64,000 nucleotides of DNA from Bradyrhizobium lablabi (lineage in GTDB: Bacteria; Pseudomonadota; Alphaproteobacteria; Rhizobiales; Xanthobacteraceae). The first letter of the stretch is position 1. Each line of letters opens with the position of its first letter. The notes beneath the pieces are model-generated. The model did no database searches. It worked only from the letters and a program-made list of their open reading frames with translations, and had not been told where the DNA came from. The DNA is taken from positions 7,846,000-7,909,999 of the forward strand of contig NZ_LT670844.1 of NCBI RefSeq assembly GCF_900141755.1, written 5' to 3'. The translations under genes and the position numbers were made by a program. Shown here piece after piece: positions 27,618-35,582 of the stretch.

Positions 27618-28562
27618 TCAGGCCGCCTGAGGCCGGCCCGCCACCGCGCCCGGCAGCTTTGCCACCAGCGCCGCGACTTCGGCGATCTCCGCCGCAGTCA
27701 AATCGGTCAGCGGCGAGCGCACCGGACCCGAATCCCGGCCGATCACCTTCATGCCCGCCTTGATGATCGACACGGCGTAACCCTTCTTGCGGTTGCGGAT
27801 CGCGATCAGCGGCAGGATGAAATTCTTCAAACCCGCCGCGATCGTGGCGTGGTCGCGGCGCCGGACCGCGGCGTAGAAGTCGGTCGCGAATTGCGGCACG
27901 AAATTGAACACCGCCGACGAATAGGTGGTGACGCCCATATCGAGATAAGGCAGCGCGAAGGTCTCGGCGGTCGGCAATCCCCCGACATAGGTCAGCCGGT
28001 CGCCCATGCGCGAATAAACCCGGGTCATCAATTCGATATCGCCAACGCCATCCTTGTAGCCGACGAGGTTCGGACAACGCTCGCACAGCCGGGCGAGGGT
28101 GTCCTCGTTCAGCATCGCATTGTCGCGGTTGTAGACGATGACGCCGAGGCTGGTCGATTTGCAGACGGCCTCGACATGCGCGGCCAAGCCTTCTTGCTCG
28201 GAATGCACCAGATAAGGCGGCAGCAGCAGCAGGCCGTCGGCTCCGGCGCGCTCGGCGGAGACTGCGATCTCTTTGGCGATGGCGGTGCCATAGCCGGTGC
28301 CGGCGAGAACCGGCGTGCGGCCCTTGGTTTCGTCCACGGCAACGGCGACGACTTTTGCGACCTCCGCCGGTGTCAGCGAAAAGAACTCGCCCGTTCCACC
28401 GGCCGCGAATAGTCCGGCGACGTCGTAGCCGCAGAGCCAGTCGATGTTGGAGCGATAGGTTGCCTCATCGAACGAATAGTCCGGCCGAAACGGCGTGACG
28501 GGAAACGAAAGAAGGCCACTGCCGATGTGCCGGGCCATGTCCTGCGGGGTCATCTTGCTCAT
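27618..28562 (-). CDS. kdgD: 5-dehydro-4-deoxyglucarate dehydratase (decarboxylating)
   Basis: 314 aa, a class I aldolase-fold (DHDPS/NAL family) protein. The Schiff-base Lys is in [13 protein letters not shown], the catalytic Tyr in [10 protein letters not shown], and the family GTGEFFSLT block is present. It converts 5-dehydro-4-deoxyglucarate to 2,5-dioxovalerate plus water and CO2. This makes the route oxidative and distinct from the E. coli garL/garR aldolase route, of which no gene is present. It is flanked by lysR and gudD in the same direction. Confidence 0.92.
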   Translation of the reverse strand: MSKMTPQDMARHIGSGLLSFPVTPFRPDYSFDEATYRSNIDWLCGYDVAGLFAAGGTGEFFSLTPAEVAKVVAVAVDETKGRTPVLAGTGYGTAIAKEIAVSAERAGADGLLLLPPYLVHSEQEGLAAHVEAVCKSTSLGVIVYNRDNAMLNEDTLARLCERCPNLVGYKDGVGDIELMTRVYSRMGDRLTYVGGLPTAETFALPYLDMGVTTYSSAVFNFVPQFATDFYAAVRRRDHATIAAGLKNFILPLIAIRNRKKGYAVSIIKAGMKVIGRDSGPVRSPLTDLTAAEIAEVAALVAKLPGAVAGRPQAA

Positions 28563-28608
28563 CGTAGCCGCTCCGTGTCCAAAAAATCGGGGATGCGCGT
28601 GCCTAAAA

Positions 28609-28675
28609 TGATTGGCGAGGCGCTTGCTGTGCGGGCAGTTCTAGTGAGCGCGCCGATGCACGTCCAAGCCAATCA
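28609..28675. promoter_or_regulatory. inverted repeat between lysR and kdgD, possible operator
   Basis: TGATTGGC (28609-28616) and GCCAATCA (28668-28675) are exact inverted copies 51 bp apart, 47-113 bp upstream of the kdgD start. The half-site resembles the ATTGA/TCAAT half-sites upstream of the carrier gene, so both could be bound by the LysR protein encoded between them. Spacing this wide would need looping or DNA bending. Confidence 0.35.
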
Positions 28676-28701
28676 CTGGATCGAACAATGCCGAATACGC
28701 A

Positions 28702-29610
28702 TCAATCCTCTTTTCTCGTGTGGGCCGATGCGAGGCCGCCGGCGATCTCGATCAGCGACGGCAGCAATGGGTTTTCATGTTCTCTGCGCCAGACCAAAAA
28801 TAGTTCGACCAGCGCCGGCGCCCGCAATCGCAGCGGGCGCAGCGTGACGCCCCTGAAATTCAGACTGGCGGCCGCCTCCGGCACGACGGCGAGGCCGAGC
28901 CCGGCCCGCACCATCGCGAGGATGGAATGGATCTGGCTGAGATGCTGGACATAGCGCGGCAGGATGTCCGCCCGCGTGAATTGCGTGACCAGAAGGTCGT
29001 GGAAATATCGGGATTCGTAAGGCGAGTACATAACGAAGGGCTGGCCGTCGAGATCCTTCGGCGCGACGATTTCGACAGCGGCGAGCGGATGAGCTTCGGG
29101 CACCGCGGCGAGAAGCGGCTCGGCAACGACCCGGATCGAGGCGAATTCGGATCGCGCGACCGGTGGCCGCAACAGACCGACGTCGATCTGGCCCGACGCC
29201 AGCGCCTCGAGCTGATCGCCGGAGACCATTTCCTTCAGCGATAGGTCAACCTCGGGCAGGCGGGTGCGGCAGGCCGCGACCAGTTCCGGCATGAACCCGT
29301 AAGCCGTTGCCGCGGTAAAACCGATCTTGATCGATCCGGCTTTTCCCGTCGCAATCCGGCGCGCGACCTGGGACGCGCTTTCCGCGAGCCTCAGGATACG
29401 CTTGGCCTCGGGCAGAAAACTTCGCCCGGCCGGCGTCAACCGCACCGAGCGGCTGGTGCGTTCCAAGAGCGGCGCCTCGACGATGTGCTCGAGCACCTGG
29501 ATCTGCCGGCTGAGCGGCGGCTGGGTCATGTTGAGCCGCGCCGCCGCCCGGCCGAAATGAAGCTCCTCAGCCACAGTGACAAAACAGCGAAGCTGGCTCA
29601 GATCGAACAT
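28702..29610 (-). CDS. LysR-family transcriptional regulator of the sugar-acid locus
   Basis: 302 aa from the ATG at 29610. An N-terminal winged helix (LRCFVTVAEELHFGRAAARL, then MTQPPLSRQIQVLE) is the LysR DNA-binding signature, followed by a periplasmic-binding-type effector domain. It is placed between the carrier gene and kdgD and transcribed in the same direction, which is unusual since LysR genes are often divergent from their targets. The likely effector is glucarate, galactarate or an intermediate. An upstream alternative start at 29658 would add 16 residues without a better ribosome site. Confidence 0.9.
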   Translation of the reverse strand: MFDLSQLRCFVTVAEELHFGRAAARLNMTQPPLSRQIQVLEHIVEAPLLERTSRSVRLTPAGRSFLPEAKRILRLAESASQVARRIATGKAGSIKIGFTAATAYGFMPELVAACRTRLPEVDLSLKEMVSGDQLEALASGQIDVGLLRPPVARSEFASIRVVAEPLLAAVPEAHPLAAVEIVAPKDLDGQPFVMYSPYESRYFHDLLVTQFTRADILPRYVQHLSQIHSILAMVRAGLGLAVVPEAAASLNFRGVTLRPLRLRAPALVELFLVWRREHENPLLPSLIEIAGGLASAHTRKED

Positions 29611-29723
29611 CGATGCGTGTCCGGAATGGACGGACTGCCTTGATGTCAAGTTTAGCATCGATCCCTCGATAGACACAATGGCGGCCGCCTGTCCCGAACG
29701 CCCGCAAGCCGGGGTGAACGCGG

Positions 29724-31052
29724 TCAGGATGGTTGCAATTGCACCCGTTCGATCTTGCCGACGACAAAGAGGTAGGCGACCGCCGCGACCAGCGCATTGG
29801 CGCCGATAAACACCAGCGCGCCGTTGAAGGAGCCCGTGGCGCTGAGGATGTAGCCGACGATGATCGGCGTCGTGATGCTCGACAGATTGCCGAACATGTT
29901 GAACAGGCCGCCCGAAACCCCGCCGGCTTCCTTGGGCGAGGTGTCCGACACCACAGCCCAGCCGAGCGCGCCGATGCCCTTGCCGAAAAAGGCCAGCGCC
30001 ATCAGGCCGACGACGAACGCCTGTCCGTCCACATAATTGCAGCCGATGATCGCCATCGAGAGCAGCATGCCGCCGACGATCGGGATCTTGCGCGCCAGCG
30101 TCAGCGAGTTGGTCTTGCGCAAGATGACGTCGGAGATCACGCCGCCGAGCACGCCGCCCAAGAATCCACAGAGCGCCGGCAGCGTCGCGACAAACCCCGC
30201 CTGCAGGATGGTCAGGCCTCGTTCCTTGACGAGATAGACCGGGAACCAGGTCAGAAAGAAGTAGGTGAGGGCGTTGATGCAATATTGTCCGAGATAGACC
30301 CCGAGCATCATGCGATTGCCGAGCAGTTGCCGGATGTGGTCCCATTTTGGCCCGCTTTGCGCACCCTGGCCGGCGTCCATGTCGACCAGCGCGCCGCCGT
30401 CCTTGATGTAGTCGAATTCGATGGAATTGACGCCGGGGTGGTCCTTCGGACCATGGATGGTCATGATCCAGATTAGCCCGATGACCAGACCAACGGCGCC
30501 CATCACGAAGAAGACGTAGCGCCAGCCGAAATCATGGGCGATCCAGCCCATCAGCGGCGCGAACAATACGGTCGCAAAATATTGCCCCGAATTGAAGAAG
30601 GCCGAGGCGGTCCCGCGTTCATTGCTCGGAAACCAGGCCGCGACGATGCGGGCGTTAGCGGGGAACGACGGCGCCTCCGCGAGACCGACCAGGAAGCGCA
30701 ACGCGAATAGCAGGACGATCGCAGTTCCGCCCGCGAAGAAGCCGATAGTGCCCTGCATGAATGTGAAGACCGACCAAATCAAAATGCTGCAGGCATAAAC
30801 CCATTTTGAGCCGTAGCGATCGAGCAGCCACCCGCCAGGGACCTGGGCTGCAACATATGACCAGCCAAAGGCTGAGAACACGTAGCCAAGCGCGACCGGA
30901 TCGAGTTGAAGCTCCTTCGACAGCGCCGCGCCCGCGATCGAGAGCGTCGCACGATCGGCGTAATTGACCGTCGTCACGATAAACAGCATCAGCACGATGA
31001 AGATGCGGACGCGGGACCTCTTGGCTTCGACGGCGGCGATCGTCACGGTCAT
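29724..31052 (-). CDS. gudP: MFS anion:cation symporter, probable glucarate/galactarate carrier
   Basis: 442 aa from the ATG at 31052, preceded by GGGAGGAA; the open frame to 31343 has no start signal. Twelve membrane helices. Helix 1-2 features are those of the ACS (GudP/ExuT) family: VNYADRATLSIAGAALSKEL, then AFGWSYVAAQVPGGWLLDRY and FRFLVGLAEAPSFPANARI-like wording (LRFLVGLAEAPSFPANAR). It heads the minus-strand sugar-acid locus and should import D-glucarate and galactarate with protons. The gene name rests on family plus context; the exact ligand is not proven. Confidence 0.85.
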   Translation of the reverse strand: MTVTIAAVEAKRSRVRIFIVLMLFIVTTVNYADRATLSIAGAALSKELQLDPVALGYVFSAFGWSYVAAQVPGGWLLDRYGSKWVYACSILIWSVFTFMQGTIGFFAGGTAIVLLFALRFLVGLAEAPSFPANARIVAAWFPSNERGTASAFFNSGQYFATVLFAPLMGWIAHDFGWRYVFFVMGAVGLVIGLIWIMTIHGPKDHPGVNSIEFDYIKDGGALVDMDAGQGAQSGPKWDHIRQLLGNRMMLGVYLGQYCINALTYFFLTWFPVYLVKERGLTILQAGFVATLPALCGFLGGVLGGVISDVILRKTNSLTLARKIPIVGGMLLSMAIIGCNYVDGQAFVVGLMALAFFGKGIGALGWAVVSDTSPKEAGGVSGGLFNMFGNLSSITTPIIVGYILSATGSFNGALVFIGANALVAAVAYLFVVGKIERVQLQPS

Positions 31053-31400
31053 TGGTTCCTCCCAGAACGCTACCCGAGCCCGCTGGTCGTGAACTTCGTC
31101 GTCGTTCCCTGCGGTTGGGTGCGATGTTTCTAGGAGACGTGCGGGGCGGGGATCGACAACCGATTGAGCATCGGTCAATTCAATTTGGGTATTGATGGGG
31201 GAACCTCGGCAAGACCGCGAACGGGGCTTGCGGTTCTCACGAAGGAGATTAAACCAGCAAATGCAATCGGTCAGACAATACGCTGTTTCTATTGACTCTT
31301 CTGAAGGCAGCGAGCGTCTGAGAATTGAACCTTGGCGGGCCACGACCGACGATGATGAGCACTATGTCTACGCCATAGCCCTATGACCGGCTTCATCTGG
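31053..31400. other. 348-bp intergenic region upstream of the sugar-acid carrier
   Basis: The gap lies between the start of the carrier gene and the 3' end of the acetyltransferase gene, so it holds the promoter of the sugar-acid locus. I see no supportable gene. The half-site array at 31163-31195 is its main feature. Confidence 0.5.
31163..31195. promoter_or_regulatory. four-half-site array, candidate LysR-regulator operator
   Basis: ATTGA (31163-31167), TCAAT (31175-31179), TCAAT (31180-31184) and ATTGA (31191-31195). The first pair forms a dyad with 7 bp between arms and contains the T-N11-A core of LysR-type boxes (T at 31165, A at 31177). The array lies 111-143 bp upstream of the carrier start, a plausible activation/recognition site for the locus regulator. 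Confidence 0.45.
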
Positions 31401-31952
31401 TCAACGCGGGATAGGAAAGCGCATGACGTGACGCCGTTGACCGGCCTGTCCTACCTTCTGAAAGCCGGCTTCGCTGAAGGTTTCGACAAAGCCCATGAAG
31501 CGATAGCTCGGAGAATCCGGATCGACAGGGTAGGCTTCCACGATGGTCGCGCCGTTGCGCGCGGCATGATCAACGGCTGCCAGAAGCAACTTTTTCGAGA
31601 TTCCGTGGCCGCGATACTCTCGCTTAACGAAGAAGCACGCCAACGCCCAGACTCGTTCAGTCGTTTCGAAATCATCAAGGCCCCCGAGATGGCGGTAGGT
31701 GTCCCGAGGCGCGATCGAACACCAGGCGATGGGGGCGCCGTCACGATAGCCGAGAATGCCGATCGGCACGCCGGCCTCGACCTTGGATTGCATCGCAGCC
31801 CGGCGGCTTGCGCCATCGCGTTGTCTAGCTTCCGTAGCCGTCGATCGCCAGACCATGCACCAGCAGCTCTTTGGTCCGCCTCGGCTTTCGAAGAGGCCGG
31901 CGAAATCCGGCCAATTTTCATGGCTTACTTCCCGAAAGACGAATTCGCTCAA
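31401..31952 (-). CDS. GNAT-family N-acetyltransferase
   Basis: 183 aa. The acetyl-CoA motif A is seen in FFVKREYRGHGISKKLLLAA, followed by a helix and the motif B-like region SPSYRFMGFVETFSEAGFQK. The N-terminal half contains a conserved CWCMVW patch seen in a subgroup of GNATs whose substrates are unknown. It is the last chromosomal gene before the left end of the integrated element, whose boundary is about 95 bp upstream of this start. Confidence 0.85.
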   Translation of the reverse strand: MSEFVFREVSHENWPDFAGLFESRGGPKSCWCMVWRSTATEARQRDGASRRAAMQSKVEAGVPIGILGYRDGAPIAWCSIAPRDTYRHLGGLDDFETTERVWALACFFVKREYRGHGISKKLLLAAVDHAARNGATIVEAYPVDPDSPSYRFMGFVETFSEAGFQKVGQAGQRRHVMRFPIPR

Positions 31953-32045
31953 GTTTCCAATTCCTCGCCGTCGGTCACGTGCATCTGGCGCAACGCCGGA
32001 CGGCGTTGGATATCATTTCGCACACAATAGCGTAGAATCGGCGGG

Positions 32046-32061
32046 TCTGGCGGAAGGGGTG
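32046..32061. repeat. left attachment site (attL) of the element
   Basis: TCTGGCGGAAGGGGTG is identical to 46185-46200, which spans the CCA end and acceptor stem of tRNA-Ser. The flanking bases differ on both sides, so the identity block is exactly 16 bp and defines the crossover region. Confidence 0.85.
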
Positions 32062-32369
32062 TCCTCCGCATATAATTGATATAATTCGGCTATTTTGGAT
32101 TTTGTGAAGCCTACCCACGAGTTACCCCACGCTCTCGCCCGCGCATGGCGCCGGTTTACGTCGCCCGATGCCGTCAGGAGCGGGTACGCACCGCGATTTT
32201 GGTGCTTACCGCGAAAAAATATTTATATGACAATTCAAAAAGATATGGTCATGACTTCGAAGATTAGGTTAGTTCGGGATTGTCTTTTGTAGCCCACTGA
32301 TGTACATCCACACCCGCCTTGGAGGGTTCGATTCGTTCGTCTTGAGATCATCTCCAAGGAATCACGCCC
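32062..32369. other. left-end non-coding region of the element
   Basis: About 300 bp, AT-richer than its surroundings (a TATAATTGATATAATT stretch near 32070). It carries two CCCACG sites (32114-32119 and 32126-32131). The same hexamer recurs near the right end, so these may be integrase arm sites. The promoter for the replication genes should also lie here. No gene is supportable. Confidence 0.5.
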
Positions 32370-32585
32370 ATGCATATCGCCGATCCTGGTGCTGCCCCTG
32401 GCCGAAAGGCCTTTTCGGTCGACCAGTTCTGTTCAGATCACGGCATTTCGCGCGCGACGTTCTACAATCTCCGACAACGCGGCAAGGGGCCCACGGAAAT
32501 GAAAGTCGGGACTCGCACGCTCATCAGCGTTGAAGCCGCGGCGGAATGGCGCCGCCGGATGGAAACGGAAACTTCGGCGGCCTGA
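32370..32585 (+). CDS. AlpA-like helix-turn-helix regulator/excisionase
   Basis: 71 aa. The centre is a winged-helix/MerR-type turn (FSVDQFCSDHGISRATFYNL) followed by GPTEMKVGTRTLISVEAAAEW, the wing-plus-helix ending seen in AlpA and helix_turn_helix_17 proteins. Such proteins act as excisionases or as activators of integrase and replication genes in satellites of the P4 kind. It is the first gene of the leftward replication block. The next gene begins directly after the stop. Confidence 0.75.
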   Translation: MHIADPGAAPGRKAFSVDQFCSDHGISRATFYNLRQRGKGPTEMKVGTRTLISVEAAAEWRRRMETETSAA

Positions 32586-32942
32586 TTGCGCGGCAAAAGG
32601 AAAAGCGGCCCAACGGTGTGGGCCGCTCCTCCGGTATCTGCAGAGCTTGGCAGCCCGCATAATACCGAAGTTCCCAACCGGCGCAAACCCCATAGACCAA
32701 ATTTGTATCCGGAAGACTCGCGCCCCGACGCCAACGGCGAGGATGACTTGGCATTCTTCCGGGCGCGGCCGCATGTGCGAACGCGTATCAGAGCAGCTTT
32801 CCCAGGCGAATTTTCCAGAAAGATTCTGAAGCAGGGTCGCGGCCGATCCGCGGTGGTGGTGGTCGCGATAGCGCGTGACCGCGCTGGCAACCCTACAACA
32901 CGGGCGCGCGGCGTCCTCTTCGTCGACGAGGGGCGCGCATGA
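32586..32942 (+). CDS. hypothetical protein of the replication block
   Basis: Up to 118 aa if it starts at the TTG directly after the AlpA-like stop; a later start is possible since the first 45 residues are Pro/Arg/Asn-rich and unlike a folded domain. The credible part is DDLAFFRARPHVRTRIRAAF plus a GRGRSAVVVVAIARDRAGNP strand region, a small basic domain. The stop overlaps the ssb start as ATGA, which supports coding and coupled translation. I do not recognise the family. Confidence 0.5.
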   Translation: MRGKRKSGPTVWAAPPVSAELGSPHNTEVPNRRKPHRPNLYPEDSRPDANGEDDLAFFRARPHVRTRIRAAFPGEFSRKILKQGRGRSAVVVVAIARDRAGNPTTRARGVLFVDEGRA

Positions 32943-33391
32943 CCGCATTTGCATTGATCAGCGGCGTCATCTTTCGCGCACCGATGCAGAAGACGGCGAA
33001 GAGCGGGAAGCTCTTCACGACCTGCACAGTGAAGGCCGGGGCGGACGACAACGGCGGCGATTTTTGGAACGTCTTGAGTTTTTCCGAAAGCGGACAGTTC
33101 GAGCTGTTGCGGCTCGAGGTTGGCGACGCCGTTTCGGTGCGCGGCAAACTGAAGGTCGAAACCTACGCCGCGAACGACGGGACAACGAAGATCAGCAGGA
33201 CGATCTTCGCGGATGCTGCATTGGGGCTGCGTCCCGCGCCTCGCGAGAAAAAGCAGAAGGCGCCTCCGGCGGGCAGCAAAGCTGCGGACGCGCTTGCAAA
33301 ACAATCGATCTTGCCCGACGCGACGCCAGAGATTGCAGCAGGGGGGCCAGCGTTTTTTAACGACGACATACCTTTTGAGGCAGTGCGATGA
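32939..33391 (+). CDS. ssb: single-stranded DNA-binding protein (OB-fold), phage type
   Basis: 150 aa. OB-fold strands are visible (FALISGVIFRAPMQKTAKSG, LFTTCTVKAG, DFWNVLSFSE, VSVRGKLKVETY) and the tail ends in acidic FFNDDIPFEAV, the SSB-type tip that recruits partner proteins (canonical DDDIPF). A Lys/Ala-rich linker joins the two. It should coat single strands during replication of the element. Its start and stop overlap both neighbours by 4 bp. Confidence 0.85.
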   Translation: MTAFALISGVIFRAPMQKTAKSGKLFTTCTVKAGADDNGGDFWNVLSFSESGQFELLRLEVGDAVSVRGKLKVETYAANDGTTKISRTIFADAALGLRPAPREKKQKAPPAGSKAADALAKQSILPDATPEIAAGGPAFFNDDIPFEAVR

Positions 33392-33621
33392 GCAGCGCAG
33401 CCCGAAAGATCGATCATCATCAAAGCGCAAAGCCCTCGCCGATCGAGGTGTTCCGCGAGCGCGCCAGGGCGCGCGCGATGCTCGTCGCAAATGGCCTGAT
33501 GGACTTGCAAACCGCGGTCGACGGTATGCAGGAGACCGCCGGAGCTCAAGGGCTTGTCGCAAAGTACGGCCAGGACGAAATTCAACAGATCCTCAGCGAA
33601 GCATTCGCGAGGTGGCGATGA
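33388..33621 (+). CDS. small hypothetical protein of the replication block
   Basis: 77 aa, helical, with PIEVFRERARARAMLVANGL and a C-terminal QDEIQQILSEAFARWR. It overlaps ssb by 4 bp (ATGA) and the helicase gene by 4 bp, so it is translated as part of one unit. No family recognised; an accessory replication factor is the contextual guess. Confidence 0.65.
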   Translation: MSSAARKIDHHQSAKPSPIEVFRERARARAMLVANGLMDLQTAVDGMQETAGAQGLVAKYGQDEIQQILSEAFARWR

Positions 33622-35018
33622 TGGACCAGCTCTCCCCGCCGGTCGATCGCCTTGCCTATATCGGCCGCGATGTTTCGCTCGCCCAGCCTGGCGAAAAGCT
33701 CTCCGTATTTGTGGACCGCGCCAACGCCGTCGGCGGTTTGGTCCGCGACGGGTTCCTCAGCGCGACAGCCGTGAGTGAAAAGCTTTGGCAAACGGCCCGG
33801 GCTCATAATCTCGTTGGGTCGCCAGGCAGCGAACTGGAAGAACACATCACCAATGTGATCGAAGGCGCGGTCGCATTGGCCGACGAGGACGAGCCGCCAA
33901 TGCCGGCTGGACCTGATGATTACGGCGGGCACAGCGCGTCCACGGCGCCGAGCGATCAATCACCACTCGCGCTCGTCACCCCACAGCAGTGGAAAGGCGT
34001 CGAGCTCGAGCCCATGCGCTGGCTCGCGACACATCGCGTCCCGGCCGATGACGTCACCATCCTTTCCGGTGATGGAGGCCTCGGCAAGACGACCGTCGCG
34101 CTGCAACTCGGCGTTTCCGTCGCGCGCAATCTTGGCGACTGGCTCGGAACGACAACCTTGTCGGGCCCCGTCATTTTCTTCAGCGCCGAGGAGCCGGAAA
34201 GCGAAATGCGCCGGCGCCTCGATCGCGTCGCTCGAAAGCGCGGGATCGAGCCCGAACAGATCGAGCATCTCTATTTTCACTTCGCGGAACCCGACAAGGC
34301 CTTGCTGGGCATCTCTACACCCGCCGGCACGATCGCCCCGACGGCAACGTTCCAGGCTCTTGCCAGATCGGTGACGGATGTCAGGCCGGCGCTGCTGATC
34401 GTCGATAGCGTCGCCGCGGTCTTCGGCGGTAACCAGAACGACCGGGTCCAAGCCCGAACATTCGTGAGCATGTTTCGCCGCCTGGCGCGAGAGGCGGGAT
34501 GCGCCATCGTGCTGCTCGACCATCCGTCGCTGAGCGGCATGAACAGCGGCACCGGCCGCGGCGGCAACATGGATTGGAGCAACGTCGTCCGGTCCCGCCT
34601 GTATCTGCGGACGGTGGAGGAGGAAGAGGCTGCCTTCCGCGAGCTCGAAGTCGTCAAGAGCAATTATGGTCCCGCCGGCGAGAAGGTCAGGCTCCGTTGG
34701 GAGGATGGATCGTTCGTCCTCAAGACCGTTCAGTCAACGCCACAGCAGGCCGCCACTTTCGCAAAGATCGATGACCTGTTCCTGAAGCTGCTCGACAAGC
34801 GGACCGCTCAGGGCCGCCGGGTCTATCCGACCAAGGGTTCCGGATACGCGCCGAGTGTCTTTGCGATCGACCCGGACGCCGCCGGCATCACCCCCAAGGC
34901 CCTCGCAACCTCCATGGAGAGGCTCTTCAGCGAGCGCAAAATCGTCACCATCGAGGAGGGACCGCCATCGAAAAGAGTAACCCGCATCGCCCGCGCCGAG
35001 GTGTCCAAGGATGGCTAA
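33618..35018 (+). CDS. RepA-like AAA/RecA-fold helicase
   Basis: 466 aa from the ATG at 33618 (ATGATGG overlap with the preceding stop); the frame upstream to 33213 lies in ssb. The N-terminal 120 residues have no recognised fold. The RecA-like core has Walker A GDGGLGKT (151-158), VIFFSAEEPESEMRRRL, and Walker B LLIVDS (259-264), the pattern of the AAA_25/RSF1010 RepA helicases. The C-terminal part (about 370-466) looks like a winged helix. It probably loads on or unwinds the element's own origin; iteron-like repeats start 6 bp after the stop. Confidence 0.85.
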   Translation: MMDQLSPPVDRLAYIGRDVSLAQPGEKLSVFVDRANAVGGLVRDGFLSATAVSEKLWQTARAHNLVGSPGSELEEHITNVIEGAVALADEDEPPMPAGPDDYGGHSASTAPSDQSPLALVTPQQWKGVELEPMRWLATHRVPADDVTILSGDGGLGKTTVALQLGVSVARNLGDWLGTTTLSGPVIFFSAEEPESEMRRRLDRVARKRGIEPEQIEHLYFHFAEPDKALLGISTPAGTIAPTATFQALARSVTDVRPALLIVDSVAAVFGGNQNDRVQARTFVSMFRRLAREAGCAIVLLDHPSLSGMNSGTGRGGNMDWSNVVRSRLYLRTVEEEEAAFRELEVVKSNYGPAGEKVRLRWEDGSFVLKTVQSTPQQAATFAKIDDLFLKLLDKRTAQGRRVYPTKGSGYAPSVFAIDPDAAGITPKALATSMERLFSERKIVTIEEGPPSKRVTRIARAEVSKDG

Positions 35019-35024
35019 AGCACC

Positions 35025-35159
35025 CTTCGATCATCCTTCGATCATCAAAATTTGGCTTCGATCATCCTTCTTTCACCTATTCGAACACCCCTTATATCAT
35101 CTTCGATCATGCTTCGATCACCCTTCCTACTCACCCCCCATACCCCCGGGTGATCGAAG
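35025..35159. repeat. iteron-like repeats, candidate replication origin
   Basis: CTTCGATCA occurs five times directly (35025, 35036, 35056, 35101, 35112) and once inverted as TGATCGAAG (35151-35159). Copy-to-copy steps are 11, 20, 45 and 11 bp, near multiples of a helical turn. The short AT-rich stretch 35045-35055 lies among them. Position directly after a RepA-like helicase gene and before a DNA-binding protein gene fits an origin or a partition/regulatory site. A small frame starting at 35011 reads through the repeats (FDHPS motifs) and I do not call it. Confidence 0.6.
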
Positions 35160-35228
35160 GTGCCGATCCCTGGGCCTGACGGCCGGTCCGGACACATCGA
35201 TCCAAGCAAGCGGAGGCGTCGAATTGGG

Positions 35229-35519
35229 ATGACTTCCCTTGGAGAGCCGCTTGACGCAAAAACCGATGCCGAGAAAAAAATAGCGCCGCGCGACGAGCCG
35301 GCCTTGCCGGCGATCGACTGCGACGTGCTCTTCGGCCTGGGCGCGATAGCGCGGTGGCTTGGCATCACCGTTGGCCAGGCAAAAGCGCTTGTCGACGATG
35401 GCACCGTTCCGACCTTCAAACCGCCAGGCCGCTCGGCGCGCTGCGCGTTGAAGAGCGCGATCAATGAGGCGTTTGCGGAATATGCTCGCCGATCGGCGGC
35501 GCGAAAAAGCGCCGCTTGA
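35229..35519 (+). CDS. helix-turn-helix DNA-binding protein
   Basis: 96 aa from the ATG at 35229; a GTG at 35160 is an alternative but would begin at the inverted repeat. The C-terminal half (LFGLGAIARWLGITVGQAKA followed by DDGTVPTFKPPGRSARCALK) is an AlpA/excisionase-like fold with a helix-turn-helix and wing. It follows the iteron-like repeats directly, making it a candidate iteron-binding initiator (as RepC is beside RepA in RSF1010) or a second excisionase. Confidence 0.6.
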   Translation: MTSLGEPLDAKTDAEKKIAPRDEPALPAIDCDVLFGLGAIARWLGITVGQAKALVDDGTVPTFKPPGRSARCALKSAINEAFAEYARRSAARKSAA

Positions 35520-35582
35520 CAGCAACTCTGTACCTGTTACGGATAACTCAACGAAGGTTGGACTGTTTGTAACGGGGCGGCA

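Noticed and set aside
31192..31386. 64-codon frame upstream of the carrier gene
   Set aside because: No ribosome site or recognisable motif, and it lies within the probable promoter region.
35011..35232. Small frame of 73 codons across the iteron-like repeats, with repeated FDHPS words
   Set aside because: The repeated peptide is explained by the DNA repeats, the downstream part is unlike a folded protein, and no ribosome site separates it from the helicase gene it overlaps.
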